NCBI GenBank assembly: GCA_951799445.1
Contig: OX637287.1
Location: 40,515,724 to 40,579,723 of the forward strand
Reading direction: 5' to 3'
DNA: 64,000 nucleotides
Source of the DNA: Pseudisothecium myosuroides
Taxonomy: Eukaryota; Streptophyta; Bryopsida; Hypnales; Lembophyllaceae
This document shows, piece after piece, positions 11,701-22,100 of this stretch; within the stretch, counting starts at the first letter, position 1, and the number at the start of each line of letters is the position of its first letter. The notes beneath the pieces were generated by a model, which saw nothing but the letters and a program-made list of their open reading frames with translations, was not told the DNA's origin and did not search any database. A program made the translations under genes and the position numbers.

Positions 11701-11870
11701 AACACCTCCATCTCCTAAGCAAGGAAGGCATGAAACATGCACCTTCTCGAAAGGGTTATCGATGCTTTTCATATTATTTTATTAGTTCTTTTCCATGCAA
11801 AAGCTCAAGTCTTCTAAATGCATGGGAAGGTCTGTTAAAATGACGGCATTGCAAATGTCAAATTTGCAGG
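11701..11870 (+). repeat. Direct repeat copy 2 (partner 760-928)
   Basis: Second copy of the roughly 170-bp direct repeat described at 760-928, in the same orientation, with small indels and scattered substitutions. It begins immediately after the coding remnant at 11249-11631. Confidence 0.6.
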
Positions 11871-12427
11871 GGCGCACTTGTAATGCTAGACCCATCATCT
11901 GACCAGCTTAGTAGAGCATCCAGGGTTCGTTGCTTTCTCGTGACCTTTTTCCATGCAGTTTCCTCTTTTAAGTCATATGAAGATCTTCCTCTGTTTCGTA
12001 ACAGTCGTCCTTAATTGCACTAAACTGACTTTTCTTCAGGACATATCATCTTCTGTTTCTTTTCATTAATGCTGACTATTATGCTTCTGAATGTGTTTCT
12101 ATGAGGTCAATGTAACGCATGCCTGTATTTGTAATCATCCAAGTCTCATGCTTCGCCAAGTTTCTGTGCAGTCTAAGGTCTTCCTTCCTTTGTTTGATTA
12201 AGTGGTGACTGTGATTGTTTGCAGCGAGAAGCTGTTGATTCACACTGAAAGCAACAACATTTCAGTGTTTGCTTTGGCAGTGGACATGCAAGTAACGACT
12301 TCCCCTTGTCATTATTTCTACTGTAATGTGTGCAAGGTTGTCGTGATTGGCGTGTAGGCTTCTATATGAACCCGATTTCTAATCGTTGAGCTATGGATAA
12401 TAATGTGAGGTGTTTTGTCTGAATCAG

Positions 12428-12548
12428 GTCTTCGGCACAAAGAGAGTTGCGTGAAAAGGTCTGGTGCGAGTTTCATGGCATGGTGAAGCAGAGAGTGCAG
12501 AAGACTCGTGGGCAGGAAGAACTTGCATACGCTATTTGCAGGAGCTGA
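12428..12548 (+). other. Possible short exon, unrecognised
   Basis: Downstream of an acceptor-like CTGAATCAG is a 39-codon open frame, SSAQRELREKVWCEFHGMVKQRVQ...ELAYAICRS, ending in TGA. It is charged and helix-like but too short to assign. It may belong to the same decayed gene as the remnants at 11.2 and 14.5 kb. Confidence 0.25.
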
Positions 12549-14511
12549 CTGTAGAGGTGTGGTTGAAGAAAGTTAGGTGTAAGCTATATAATACGAGAAC
12601 TTTCTTTTTTTTCAGTGTTCACCAGGGTGGTTCCAAGGAGATTTTCTCAGTTCTATTTATGTGAAGCTTGGAAGTGGGATTGATATGTCGTGCTGAAATA
12701 AGAAGTTCGTAGATTTAGAATGAGAATAATGTGGTCTTTATAACCGCAAATAATGAAGGAGGGTGGACGTTTGTATAGGATCACTCATGTCTATAACACA
12801 AGCCGTTCTGCCAGAGAAGCCACTTTGGTGTGGAACTGTCGACAAGCGCCGTCGTTGCGAAGGAGTGTGGACATGCAGAAGGACGCCCAATATTTTGTAT
12901 ATAAATGGGGCCAAGTCTTCAGGTGTATGATTGGGGAAAAATAGTATGGAACCGCCCTAACTTTCACAGTGAAAAGTATATTTTTCAAGTTGGTACTTAG
13001 ATGTATCTTAGTTGTTGGAAGTTATGTGAATGCCCTTACTACTCAACTGGAGATGGTAGAAGAGAATAAAAAAAATTTACAAGATTTATGGAAGGAAACA
13101 CTTATATACAGGCATCGAGAACTGTACATGTATTGGGGAGGAAGGTTAATACTGGAGGATGTGGCCTTCTCTGATGCTTACCTAACCGTGGGTTGCTTGG
13201 GAAGTGTATTCTCATGTAAAACAGTGTGGCAAATTTAAGTATTTGGTGACGATTGTGCAGGGCTGCAGGGTACAATAGAGGCAGAGCATACCCAGGCATG
13301 CTGAATTCTAGAAATCGAAAATTCTACTGCTGAGGACAGTGATCGATATGTTGCAATTCAGTGTACGAGCGCCTCTTTTGTTGTGGTTACTTTCCATTCT
13401 TGATTTGCCTCTGTATTTCTATTGTTGACTGCAATGTCACAGGTGAGAAATTCTTGATGATGGACAAGCACCCGAATTTTGAACGTATACCTCTTTTTTC
13501 CCTTAATGGTATTTAATGCGTTCTGTTTTGTTTTCTGTTTATTTAATCAGAAGTCCGAGGTATGAGAATAGTCACTGTTTGCAAATTGGTTTAATTTTCA
13601 GAATCAATAAACTGCAGAGGATGATGAGAACAGCCCAGTGGTGGGATATTTACAACGGTAGTTTGGACCGTGGTTGCAAGAAGAATCGGCGCACTCCAAA
13701 TAAGAGGGCGGGAAGAAGACGATTGCAAATGTTTTAGGTGCGTGATTGCCTATTTCTGTTAGTATAGATTGTTCTGGTTGGGTGTAATAGCTTGGTAAAT
13801 CTTCGTAGTGCATTATAAGTAGCCCACTGCCCTTGATGGAAGTTACTCATTGAGGTTGTGATTTAATTGGCTGTTGTGTATCATGTTTCAGATGTTTCTG
13901 ATCAGTTATCCTTGTGAGGTCCTAAAAATTTTGGATAAGGAAATCCAGCAATCGCTGGACCGATGAAGCAGGTACCAGATGCATAGAAATGCACCAAGTA
14001 CAGGTGAGTAGTTTAAGCAGATTTCCTAGTTCTCCTCTTAGTTTTCTTCTTGCAAAAAGCAGGTCAGTATACTAAATCAGTGAGTACGCAGGTGGTTTGA
14101 AGTTCGTATGACTGAAATGCTTATGAGCGGTGTGAAGCTTCTGATGAATCCAAGAGGAGAACTGAAAGTCATAGTCTTCTGTGTAACTGGCATTGTATTT
14201 GTGCCATTTTCTAGTGTCTGCCTTGTTTCAGTATGCTATAGTACTGTTTAATTGTGCTCAAATAATTCCGAAAATTGAATATTGTACAACTTAGAATGCC
14301 AAATGTGGGTGCATGGAAGGACCTTTTAAATGTTAAAGAGAGCAAATGTGGTGGTCCAACTCCACTAGGGGCATTAATGCTCTCCACATCTAAGACTTTA
14401 GAGGGTAATATCTGTCGTCACTCTTGTGAACCTACTATCGGAAGTTCATGAAGTGGAAGATGTGGCAATCCCTTTTTTACATGTTTTCTGTTAAATTGAC
14501 ATGCAATTTGA

Positions 14512-14838
14512 TTCATATTATTCCTGTTTGCCCATGGAGAAGTTGGTGGAGGTGCTGAGCATACATGTGCTGCCAAGTACAGGCAGAATGCATATGCTGA
14601 TTCTTTTTGGAGGATTTTTAATATTGCTGCAGATACTGCAGCTGCACTGCACAGTGTTGCCTTAAATGAAGCACCTGATGGAAGAGAAACCAGGATGGCG
14701 TTGGGAGGTCTTGCATCACTGTTGATCAAGAGAAGAGGTCCTCTGATTGCAAAAGCGGAGGCCGAAGCTACTGCTGCAGCCGCTGCTGCCATTTTTGAGG
14801 TTGCTGAAGCCACGGAACTGCGAGGCAAGAAGCGTTGA
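14512..14838 (+). CDS. Terminal exon-like open frame, Ala-rich helix, unrecognised
   Basis: This frame lacks an early Met but is open from 14512 to TGA 14836-14838. It codes for VGGGAEHTCAAKYRQNAYAD then SFWRIFNIAADTAAALHSVA, LGGLASLLIKRRG and an Ala/Glu-rich segment (AEAEATAAAAAAIFEVAEATEL) before RGKKR. An acceptor may lie at CCCATGGAG 14531-14539. The low stop density, amphipathic pattern and basic end argue for real coding. No family is recognised. Open frames on the opposite strand here are its shadow. Confidence 0.4.
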   Translation, partial: FILFLFAHGEVGGGAEHTCAAKYRQNAYADSFWRIFNIAADTAAALHSVALNEAPDGRETRMALGGLASLLIKRRGPLIAKAEAEATAAAAAAIFEVAEATELRGKKR

Positions 14839-16320
14839 CAAGGTAATTGACTGAAGAATTGTAGTTTACATGGCTGCTCTTTTGGCTGCATCTGAATTTT
14901 GTTGAGTCTATGTAAGCGATTGGAAATGTAAGATTTATGAATTTCCTACTTGGTCTCAATTATTATATTGCGGAAGCGGACATTCTGGCTCACTGAGGTT
15001 TTCTACCATACTTCTGCATCGATCATGTTATTTTGTGGCAGCATGCAGAGCCTGGAGAGGAGAAAAACAGTTCAGGAACGTGTTGCCTGAGAAGTAAGTT
15101 GCAGGAATTTTAGACACGGCCTTGGTGCAAGCTCTATTATGTACTGACAATCTATCAAAGGCTTCGCAAGTGTTGAGTGCACTAAATCATGCAGATGTTG
15201 GTGCTTGGGAAGACGTAATGCTACAAGGTAAATCGACATTTCTTATACTGCTTGATAAACTTGATTATCTGAGAATACCCTGTTCAAATCTCTTTTATGA
15301 ACTGGCTTGTTTGGTAATTATGCATGGCCTTTCTTGCAGGAGATTCATGAATCATGAAAACATCGGTAGACATTTTTACCATTTTATTCTCAGTAATTGG
15401 AGCTTAGAGATGGAAAGCATTTTGATTTCATTCTGAAGGCTGGGGTTTTGCATTGGAAATTCTTCAGCCATGATCGCTGTGCCCAACGATCAGAGTAGTT
15501 TTGTTCTGGCTGTTTCATAGGTTTTCGGTGAAACACTGAGAAGCTGCTGCCATTTTTTGAAAAACTGAGATGTAATTGCACAATTTCTGGCAGAAGTTTG
15601 TCAAAGGACTGCATGATGAGATAACCACTTGCTAGTGGGTGCATTTCGTGCAGGATATAATGGCAACTGCCCATAAGAAGGGGTCACAGGGTTGTTGCGG
15701 GATTCCCCATAGGAGCGCGCGTTCTGGATGTTGCTTTCTTTGAAGTTAGACAGTCTGAATGCCTCCTTTCGAAATCTCTCATAGCTTAGGAGCAGTTGCA
15801 TGTGACCGTTATGAAGGGCAGTGCGTAGAGCTGCATGTAGAACCCAACCCTGTCGTGAAGGGAGTGTATCATTGAAATTACCCGTCCAATTACATGTTTC
15901 GGAAGGGTTCAGACGAAGTGATCAAATTTTTTTGTCAAGGACTTAGGAAGTGATCTAGAAATTGAGGAGGGCTCATAGTTATGGAAATCAGTGCATGGTA
16001 ATTAAATGACACAAAAGGTGACTAGAGTGTTACAAAATGCACCTTCACTGTACATATTCAATACAAAAATAAAGAAATATCAGCCTTCATCCAATGCTTT
16101 ACTTGAATACAGGTGTCTATGCTGGAGAGTGTTACGCTAAACATGTCATCGAGGCCCTGTTGATTAGGTCAGTGTAGTAAGCATGCAGCCAGACCGAATC
16201 AACAGATTCTAGACAACATATTTGTGTTTCACATTGTCCGGTATAACGCGTCCAAATTAACTGAACTAGACAACGTTTTTGTGTGCAAAATCTGTTGTTC
16301 TGGATAATACTTTTCTACTA
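14839..16320. other. No confident gene
   Basis: Short open frames only. The composition becomes more AT-rich after about 15.9 kb, where gene-like DNA gives way to repeat-rich DNA. Confidence 0.35.
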
Positions 16321-16640
16321 GTGGTCTGACGTCCGATGTCGCGCATGACAAATGTCAAGTATGCGTGACATTTTTGTCTAATAAGGCCATATTTAATAGG
16401 TGAGACAATTTTGAAATCTTACTTTAAACAAAACCCAAAATTTAGAATGTAATAAGTGTTTACTAAATTGAGATACTTCAATAAAATGAAACGTTAATAT
16501 GTCAAGATTGAAAATTAAGAGTGTTTTATTTAAAAGTCAACCTTAAAGTTGACTTTATTAGATGGACTGAGGGGCTATTGTCCGTCTGTGACGTCGTGTT
16601 TGTTGAGTGTCGCCAGGTCGGGGGAGACAACCATGTGAGT
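16321..16640 (+). repeat. Dispersed repeat D, copy 1 (empty site for a TTAA element)
   Basis: Aligns with about 38130-38672 along its length. Shared blocks are GACGTCCGA.(G/A)TCGCG, TAAGGCCAT.TT.A, AAATTGAGA.A.TTCA, TTAATATGTCAA and AAGTCAAC.T..(A/T)GTTGACT, then TGACGT..TGTTTG and AGACAACCA. This copy lacks the 231-bp TTAA-flanked insertion found in the 38-kb copy. Terminal structure of D itself is unclear. Confidence 0.65.
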
Positions 16641-18990
16641 GTGTTATTAGATAATCACCGTGCCATGCAATTAATAGAAAGTGGGTACTTTGTTGTAATG
16701 CTAGAAACATGTAGCCTTTATCTTTAGGCTAGTTGACTTGGCACAAGCTACACTCCTTGCATACTCAAGCAAATTTTGGAAATTTTGGAGTTCAAAAGAT
16801 TTTTAATGGAAGTGGAGTGTATCACTTTATTGATTGCACAAATCTTTTTCCCTCCTATTTCAATGACTGGATTGAGCCAACATTTGTGGTACCAAAGCTA
16901 ATTGTTGTGCTCCATGCCAATATAGGAGAACGAATCCACTATGATTGGGCTCAATGCGAGCTCCATGACCAATCAATTTTTTTTTTTCAAGTATGTCTTT
17001 GCTCCTCTAACTGGTCACTATTGCTAACGGAAATTGGAAGAGATATCATTGTTTGAGTTAAGCTCCTTGTCATGGCCAATTTCCAACATGACAACATGAG
17101 TATGTCTAAAAGTTTATGAGCTAAGATCTGCCATGGCTTTAGAGCAACTCTAAAGCCTACCTTTGGATCTTGCCAAAGATTAGTTAAGTGGTTTGTACCT
17201 TTTACAATTTTTGTTGATGTATTTTCATCCGCTACAAATAAAAAACATACTTTCATATTGTTCACATTTTATAACTTGGATGACATCATTTTTGCTAATC
17301 TCTTGGATCTAAAATGGTCTTCCAAGACCACTATAGAGGAAAGATATTATTAGGTGAATAGTCTTTACAGTACCTAGCATTGTCTTCACTTATCACATTG
17401 GGAGTCAAAATTTGTATGTGAATTTTTATTATACAAAAAATCAAGTAGTTGAATGGAATTGGTACCCTTATAATATAATTAGAATACAATTTAAAGGATG
17501 TTCTACTTATTAATATGTCTCGCGAGGTGATTGATGAAAAGCCCCTTCTTGTGCTTCAATTCAACGTTGGTACCAACCTGGCCATATCACACCTACAAAT
17601 TATACAAAGCTTAGATCAACATAGATCATGCAACACCAAAAGACTTTCTTTTTCTTATAGCTGAGGCGGAGAAAGATGATAGGAACGTGAACACATAGGA
17701 GTGAAGAAGCTAGAGTACAAAATGTCTTGCCTCCTTGTTCTTTGAAGTTGAAGGTTCTTGATTTTTAGTGGAATTAATTAGTAGAAGAACCATTTGTATT
17801 GACGCGTCCAAAGTGACTAACAATGTTCAAATCAACAAATATTTGTTGATTATGTCCAAATTAGGTCATCCAAAGTGACTAATACATAGTAATTTAGGGT
17901 GCAATTTCTAGCACTATAGCTAATGTCATGCGGTGAATTTTGTAACCAAAATAGTTGACTTTAATCCCTAAGTCAAAGGACCATCAAACATTTGAAACAA
18001 TATTATTTTGTGCCAATTAAAAATGATGTTGGCTTTTTATATTGTCTCCTTTTACAATTTGAGGTTTTAATTTTATTACACTACTTTGAATACCTTCATG
18101 ATGTTTTAGCACTTGAAATACCTTCATGATTTTTTCTATGTTGAAATCATCTTTTGCTACATAATTTGCAAAGATGGCCAATTTTAAAAAAAAATGGCAA
18201 TATTCCTTTACAATGGCCCATTTACGATTTAGAACGCCCGTTTTGAAATCTATACCTATCCTAAATGGTGAAAATGGCACTTGGAATACCCCCATTTTAA
18301 TGAAATGGCACATCAAGTTATGATCATGTATAAAAGGTTTGTAATTCATGCTTGCCAATTACTGGTTGAATTGCTTTATTCCCATTCAATACAATGACTT
18401 GTCGTGAGTTTCTTAATTAATAAAGAAAGGAATGCACAATTGTGATCTAATCCAATATCCCCCATTCACTTTAAGAATGAATTCTAGACGGGAATCTGGT
18501 TTCTCATAGATAGTCATACACATGATATCTGATCCATTTTTAGATATTGCATGTCTATTAAAATGCTAGCATACCTATGTCAAACTCACTAAGAGCAGCA
18601 ATCTATATAGCGCTCTAGCTATGGAAAATGGATGTACATGGGTTGGTAAGCAGTTTAATTGGCTGCAATATTGGATTTTCTACTAAAAATCAGGGCCCTC
18701 AAAACCACTCAAGCTAGTGTATCCTCTCTTCTTAATTGCACATTACAATTGCACAATCCATGCGTGGTGACTTGTGTGTCAACATCATGGAAGTCGGCTA
18801 AACCAATTCCAATTTCAGAAACTTGATAACTGTTTTTCAATTATTCCAAGTTTCCAACTCTGCAAGGAATTCCGCACTAATAAGTTGGAAATAGAGAAAG
18901 AAATCACCAGTTGACTGCATACTGATTTTGGTACAAGCAAGATCACCAACATTCTAACTAGAAGCATCGGTCTATGATTCCCAGGGACAA
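16641..18990. other. Repeat-like AT-rich DNA, no recognised gene
   Basis: No family is recognised. A short internal duplication of TTGAA(A)TACCTTCATGAT occurs at about 18088-18130. Phrases such as CCAAATCAACAAATATTTGTTGATT (about 17.8 kb) resemble segments near 61.6 and 62.1 kb, suggesting shared repeat families. Confidence 0.3.
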
Positions 18991-18999
18991 CGGTATCAT

Positions 19000-19860
19000 T
19001 TTTGAATACTGTAGGAGTAAGACGTATTGAAGCAGCGACTTTACAAGATATGTGAAAAACAACCACCACCGGGACAGTGTGGAAGTAAGTGATTCTGAAA
19101 TACAACCCACAGAATGCTAATAACGCAAAAATCCGCTACGCAGTGTTCATGTCGCAGCAATGCAGCTTGTCCACAATCATATTCAAAAAAGATCCAAAAA
19201 GCAAAACTCAACAGCGCGCTAATAAGTACTGTAAATAAGCACCATAACCTCGATTAGCTAATTGCGACTTTTTAGGCCTGTGTTGGGCTGCTAGGGCTGT
19301 TGCACAAAAACACTCGGCTTCGGATGATGCTCTTCCTCACACGGAATGTCGGCCTGATCATGAGCGACACCACCATTTGCGACGACATTCCATGGCCATC
19401 CTCGACATGGATCACCGGTTCGTGGAACTGTTTGTCATACGGCGTCCCCCTCGCCATCCTCAGAATGCTGGCTGGAGGGTCGAAGGAGAATGCCAGCTCG
19501 TGAAGCAACCAAACCGCTATGGCGACGTCCATGAATAGCGCATGTAATTCTCCTTGGAACCGCCCATTCTCATTTCAGCAGAAGCAAAGTGTGTCCTCTT
19601 CGGGTCTTTTCCAAGCATTTTGTTCGCAGAAGTACGAGAGCGTGTATCCCCCTTGGCTTGTAAACCAAGCTTTATTTCCATCCGGTACCAACTGCAATTG
19701 AAAGCATTCCAATGCGTGTTCCTTGGAGTCCAAGGGTGAGGTAAGCTGCCCTCCATCTGCGTCAAAGAAGACATGCTCGAAACCCTGGAATATCTGGTGG
19801 CATATCCAGTGAGCCCAGACATACTTCACCTGGACTGCTCTTAAAAATTCCGCCGGGTTG
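19000..19860 (-). pseudogene. GIL1/IRKI-like (DUF641-type) pseudogene, 3' fragment with 3' flank
   Basis: Minus-strand copy of the 3' part of the gene at 26.0-32.35 kb. Homology begins at about 19858 (CCGGCGGAATTTTTAAGAGC) and covers the C-terminal domain (KYVWAHWICHQIFQGFEHVFFDAD ... AVWLLHELAFSFDPPASILRMARGTPYD) to the original end IIRSRVFLCNSPSSPTQA and stop near 19277. It continues into the 3' flank to about 19000, matching 32302-32590. The inversion at 19573-19697 plus indels destroy the frame. It shows the C-terminus the plus-strand gene had before its copia insertion. It lies directly downstream of a truncated HSPA12 copy on the same strand. Confidence 0.85.
19573..19697 (+). other. 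125-bp internal inversion within the GIL1-like pseudogene
   Basis: Flanking pseudogene sequence is the reverse complement of the parent. These 125 bp, from TTTCAGCAGAAGCAAAG to the ACTGCAA end, match parent positions 26794-26918 in the same plus-strand orientation. The length is identical in both copies. In the pseudogene, three bases (CGC) next to one breakpoint are missing. The parent orientation gives FQAFCPSKYTSVFPPWLVNQ, which fits the family (F..FC..KY....P), so the pseudogene carries the rearrangement. Confidence 0.85.
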
Positions 19861-19862
19861 AT

Positions 19863-19893
19863 TCTAACAGAAAACTGTTGATTCTAACAGAGG
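19863..19893. repeat. Short direct duplication at the pseudogene junction
   Basis: TTGATTCTAACAG occurs twice, separated by AAAAC-TG, exactly where the GIL1-like homology starts and before the HSPA12 fragment. This could be filler made when the two gene fragments were joined. Confidence 0.5.
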
Positions 19894-19984
19894 AGATGGC
19901 AAATAACTTCTTTCATTGTGATTTTTGGCTCATATGGAAGCTTGTTTGTAGCAAACTCTACTGACTTTAGACTACTTAATACTT

Positions 19985-20562
19985 CCCCGCGGCAGTGCCG
20001 GTGCTGTAGTTGCCGCGTCGTTAGAGGCGAGATGGAGCTTAAAGTGCGACAGAAAATGCGATCCGATACAGTTTGAAGCTCCTGAATTATTAGGCTTCGC
20101 AGGAGTTGGCATCCTCGGACTTTCAACTTCGATTTCGAAGTCGGGTACCACTTCAAAATCCAAATCTGGAGTGGCATAGTCAACGGAATCGGCAGTTTCC
20201 GCAACAGCCGAGGACTTGTACTGGACATAAGCAGGCCAGCCCCACTCACGAAGCTCCAAAATCTGTTCTCCGGTCTCTTCTGAGGCATTGCTGGCATACA
20301 GCAAACTCGTCTGCGTCTTGCAGTACGATATCCCTCCAGCCTCGGACTGCTTCGGCCAGTCGTAAAACGTGTAAATCTCCTCCGGACTTGCTCGTCGGGC
20401 GAAAGCGAAGCCAGAGAACGATGTCCCGAAGTCGAGCCCTACCACCACCTTCGGTTCCTCCACTATCCCCTGCATTGTTGGTGATAACAGAGAGCCTTCT
20501 CTGCTCTCCTCGATTGCGACACTCTCAGTTCGATCAAATCCTCCAAATATCTCTCCTACCAC
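19985..20562 (-). pseudogene. HSPA12-like HSP70, N-terminal fragment
   Basis: A truncated copy of the gene at 22101-23918. It retains the nucleotide-binding start (KVVVGLDFGTSFSGFAFARR), IYTFYDWPKQSEAGGISYCKTQTSLLY and ELREWGWPAYVQYKSSA, then FKLHLAS...ALPRG. Homology stops there, at the point equivalent to about residue 148 of the intact protein. The rest of the ATPase, including phosphate-2 and adenosine motifs, is absent. It carries about 28 extra residues before the conserved start, and an internal acidic stretch (DLDFEVVPDFEIEVE) not in the intact gene. It cannot form a working chaperone. Confidence 0.85.
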
Positions 20563-20599
20563 AATTGCAACTTACAAAGGTAAGAGCAGGACGTGAAAT

Positions 20600-22100
20600 A
20601 GCGACTTCCACTAAAAGAGATTGCAATAAACGCAAGGGCTACGTCCAAATCAACCTTCGTCATGCGAGAAATGCTGGTGCGTAATCTCGGAAGGGGACTT
20701 ACAGTTTATAACGCTTGAACCGCTTGACCTGGTCATAGAGAGATAATTTAATTTCTTGCGACCGGCTGTGCTCACTACATTACTCGCTCTCCACAAGTTG
20801 ACGTGCTTGTCATTGTATCTCAATTAACAAACTCAATAGCGCCGCCACTAAGGCTATATAGAGCGAATTATTTATATAGCTAGATAGAATTTATAAAATT
20901 TCTTGACAGAGCCACTCAACCACGGATATTGAATGTTGTTTGCTGCATACCCAGACTGACGGCGGGTGCGTGGCGTACTGGAGTGCAAGATTTTTTATGA
21001 TGGCATAGATGCTAGCTACCTGATGATTTTGGCGACCGTGGTAGGGTTAGCACTTATAAATTGGTGTAATAAATTGAAAACACAAGAACTAATTATGATT
21101 CGAGCAATGGAAACGCGAACTCGGCGATTCGACTACTGAGGAAGAAGAATTGAAAGGCATGGCGCCTTCGGGTATTCCTATATATAAGCTTAGGAGAGTA
21201 CAACGTCTGGCCAACGTCTGGCCATCCAGCTTATTTGAATATTTCATTTTATTGCTTGGAGGAAAATAAGCAAGAAATAGCACTCAAGATCTATTAGTAA
21301 TTATTATTAAGCGAAAAATTGATGAAGAAGTAGAGTGGATCGTACTTGACAGGTGTTTCTCCTCAAGTGGAGAGTGCAGCCTTTACTTTCCGTTGTTCAA
21401 AAGCTACCTCACTGATGCAATGCATAATTGCAGCCACCAAAGTACAGATACCTCTGCAAACTCTTGCCTTAAACTGGAAATTGTAAGTGAAAATAAGCAC
21501 CATTCTGAGACCAATATTGCATTCAGACCTATTTCCCTTCAGGAATTTCATGAGTGATTTCCCCACCCGCAGTGAATCATTGATACGTAGAGGTGATATA
21601 ATTTAGCTCTTACGTTTCTTGACATGTCAAATTGAAAGGAGGAATAGCAAGTGAGACCACGTAACTCGATGTCAGTTTTGCTGAGACCATGCAACATATA
21701 GCATGTACCTTGCTTTCTACTCTGAAGCCTGAATCGGGGGTTATGAATTCCTATTCGCATGAATTCACAAGCTATGAGCAAGATGGCCATTCAATTGAAA
21801 CAACAACTCAACTATTCATCAAATCCTGAATGTGCTTTCAGAAACAATTGACACGATTGATATAAATTGAAGCAGATAACACTTCAGGAGCTTTTATAGA
21901 TTGCATAAGCATACTCTGTATTATGGACTATCATATTTGGTCGCATGCTGAAACAGCTCGCTTTACAATAATTTGAACATGCTTGAACACAATAAAAATC
22001 TTAACAAAATGTAGCAGGACATGATACGTCTAGATCCTCGATCAGCTTGATACAGCATCCAGAAAAATGCACGTCTTGCAATTAGTATGATCTACTGACA
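20600..22100. other. Intergenic DNA
   Basis: No gene recognised. Contains a direct CAACGTCTGGCCA repeat near 21210 and short open frames of chance type. It separates the truncated and intact HSPA12 copies and may include 3' UTR of the intact one near 22.0-22.1 kb. Confidence 0.4.

Noticed and set aside
14418..14891. Minus-strand 157-codon frame opposite the 14.5-kb exon
   Set aside because: It is antisense to a better plus-strand frame with coherent composition; the Ala/Ser-rich minus translation mirrors GCA/GCT codons.
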